NCBI GenBank assembly: GCA_964483805.1
Contig: CAZADH010000134.1
Span: 1 to 15,540, forward strand
Origin: CAZADH01 sp964483805
Lineage (GTDB): Bacteria; Muiribacteriota; Ozemobacteria; Ozemobacterales; Ozemobacteraceae
DNA length: 15,540 bases
Reading direction: 5' to 3'
The notes below the pieces were generated by a model. That model did no database searches. It was not told where the DNA came from and saw only the letters and a list, made by a program, of their open reading frames with translations. The translations under genes were made by a program, and so were the position numbers. Shown one piece after another: positions 14,412 through 15,540 of the stretch (the first letter of the stretch is position 1; each line of letters begins with the position of its first letter).

Positions 14412-15540
14412 ATGCGTGCTACCTTTTTCGGTCTCGAATTGGGCAAACGGGCGTTGTTGGCCACGCGCACCGGCATGGATGTCACGTCGCAAAACATCGC
14501 CAACGCCAACACCGAGGGCTACACCCGCCAACGCGCGGTGATGAATGCCACCGACCCGTGGGCCGTTCCCGGGTTCAATTCGCCCTGGGGTGCGCAGCAA
14601 CTGGGGACCGGCGTCGAGGTCAGCAAGATCGAGCGCATGCGCGACCAGTTTGTCGATGCGCGTATTCGCAAAGAGACGACGACCCTCGAGCAGAACACCG
14701 TTGCCGACGACCTGCTCAAAGAGATCGAGGCGATCTTCAACGAACCGAACTCGGCGACCTTTCGCGAGCAGCTCGACAAGTTCTGGTCGTCGTGGCAGGA
14801 CCTGTCGGTCAACCCCAATCGTATGGAACTGCGGGCCAACCTGAAGGAAGAGACCGATGCGTTGACCGCCATGTTTCGCGATCTGGACACCAAGCTGCGC
14901 CGGCTCCAGGGTGCCGCCGACCATTCGTTCCAGGGCAGCATCAACGACCAGATCGAGGAGTCGGTCAACCAGATCAACAGTTTCGCGCACCAGATCGCGC
15001 AACTGAACATCGACATCGAGAAGGTCGAAACGGCCAACGCCAATGCCAACGATCTGCGCGACCGGCGCGACAAGCTGATCGAGGATCTCGGCAAACAGGT
15101 CAATATCGATGTGTCGTTCGACAGCAAGGGCCTGGTCACCATTCGCAACGGCATCCACACCCTGGTGCAGCATGACCGGGTGCGGGAGCTGCACATTGTA
15201 AAGAAAAATTCCGAGGACCCCGGTTCGATCGCCGGCGAGGAGAGCTATCCGGAGTTCTCCGACAACCCCGCGGTTGCCAGCGGCGTCATCACCCACACCG
15301 CCGATCAGCAGAACATCACCATGACCGTGGAACAGACGGCCCAGGCCCACCGGATGTACTCGTTCCTGTCGTTCCACCCGCTGACCGGGCCGTTGAAGAA
15401 CTTCGGGGTCACCGACGGCACCTTTACCGTGAACGGCCGCGAGTTCGTCATCGACGCCGCCAATATGACGATGGACAACCTCGCCAAGACGATCAACGAT
15501 GCCAATCTCGGCATCAAGGCGACGATCAACGAATCGGGTC
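14412..15540 (+). CDS. flgK: FlgK, flagellar hook-associated protein 1 (partial, C-terminus outside window)
   Basis: 376 codons visible with no stop before the window edge. FlgK is exported through the flagellum and forms the first hook-filament junction ring. Visible: the N-terminal rod/hook motif FGLELGKRALLATRTGMDV then SQNIANANTEGYTRQR (residues 6-41), diagnostic for FlgK-like axial proteins; EIEAIFNEPN and FWSSWQDLSVNP (about 100-140), specific to FlgK; a long coiled-coil region; NDLRDRRDKLIEDL (about 214-227); and, at about 335-373, a flagellin IN-type repeat (GTFTVNGREFVI...LAKTINDANLGIKATI). The ATG at 14412 has AGGAGG about 6 nt upstream. Flagellar chaperone or rod genes are not adjacent upstream, so it seems to start its own transcript; flgL might follow outside the window. 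Confidence 0.96.
   Translation, partial: MRATFFGLELGKRALLATRTGMDVTSQNIANANTEGYTRQRAVMNATDPWAVPGFNSPWGAQQLGTGVEVSKIERMRDQFVDARIRKETTTLEQNTVADDLLKEIEAIFNEPNSATFREQLDKFWSSWQDLSVNPNRMELRANLKEETDALTAMFRDLDTKLRRLQGAADHSFQGSINDQIEESVNQINSFAHQIAQLNIDIEKVETANANANDLRDRRDKLIEDLGKQVNIDVSFDSKGLVTIRNGIHTLVQHDRVRELHIVKKNSEDPGSIAGEESYPEFSDNPAVASGVITHTADQQNITMTVEQTAQAHRMYSFLSFHPLTGPLKNFGVTDGTFTVNGREFVIDAANMTMDNLAKTINDANLGIKATINESG

Noticed and set aside
14250..15377. 375-residue minus-strand open frame opposite flgK
   Set aside because: FlgK is unmistakable on the plus strand; this is the complementary frame and would overrun the divergent promoters.

Overview
The window is a GC-rich bacterial chromosome segment carrying 13 protein-coding genes, 12 on the minus strand and only flgK on the plus strand. 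YidC has the large exported domain between its first and second membrane segments that is typical of Gram-negative bacteria, and flgK indicates flagellar motility. The genes are divergent enough that I cannot name a phylum. The long HEAT-repeat protein with Pro/Ala linkers beside the core genes would fit a deep-branching, poorly sampled lineage (Riflebacteria/Ozemobacterota-like is a guess only).

Right to middle (8942 down to 1, minus strand): this is the conserved rpmH-rnpA-yidD-yidC-jag-mnmE-mnmG block. It is read from a near-consensus sigma-70 promoter at 8914-8942 and continues into a HEAT-repeat gene that runs off the left edge. The block joins ribosomal protein L34, the RNase P protein, membrane protein insertion (YidD, YidC, Jag) and tRNA wobble-uridine modification (MnmE, MnmG). 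Genes are coupled by ATGA overlaps (yidC/jag, mnmE/mnmG). Two stem-loops between jag and mnmE may split the transcript. rnpA has no ATG, GTG or TTG at its proper start and appears to use CTG.

Middle (9046-12157, minus strand): a two-gene module lies where many bacteria have dnaA/oriC next to rpmH. It is a MerR-type regulator followed by an 820-residue VIT + von Willebrand A protein with an intact metal-ion site. The MerR promoter carries a perfect 6+1+6 palindrome in its 18-bp spacer, plus a third half-site over the -35 box, and the message appears nearly leaderless. This autoregulated MerR/VIT-vWA pair is the best candidate here for a little-described system. No intrinsic terminator is visible between it and rpmH.

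Right (12180-14277, minus strand): a small three-helix membrane protein, a 14-helix DHA2-type MFS transporter (8-bp overlap) and a small helical protein form an operon. They have their own promoter at 14249-14277 and a stem-loop just before the first ribosome binding site.

Far right (14294-15540, plus strand): a divergent leader with a possible sigma-28 promoter and a C8 tract leads into the start of flgK, which continues past the window.

No rRNA, tRNA, CRISPR array, insertion sequence or convincing replication origin was seen. No gene-free stretch exceeds about 215 bases.
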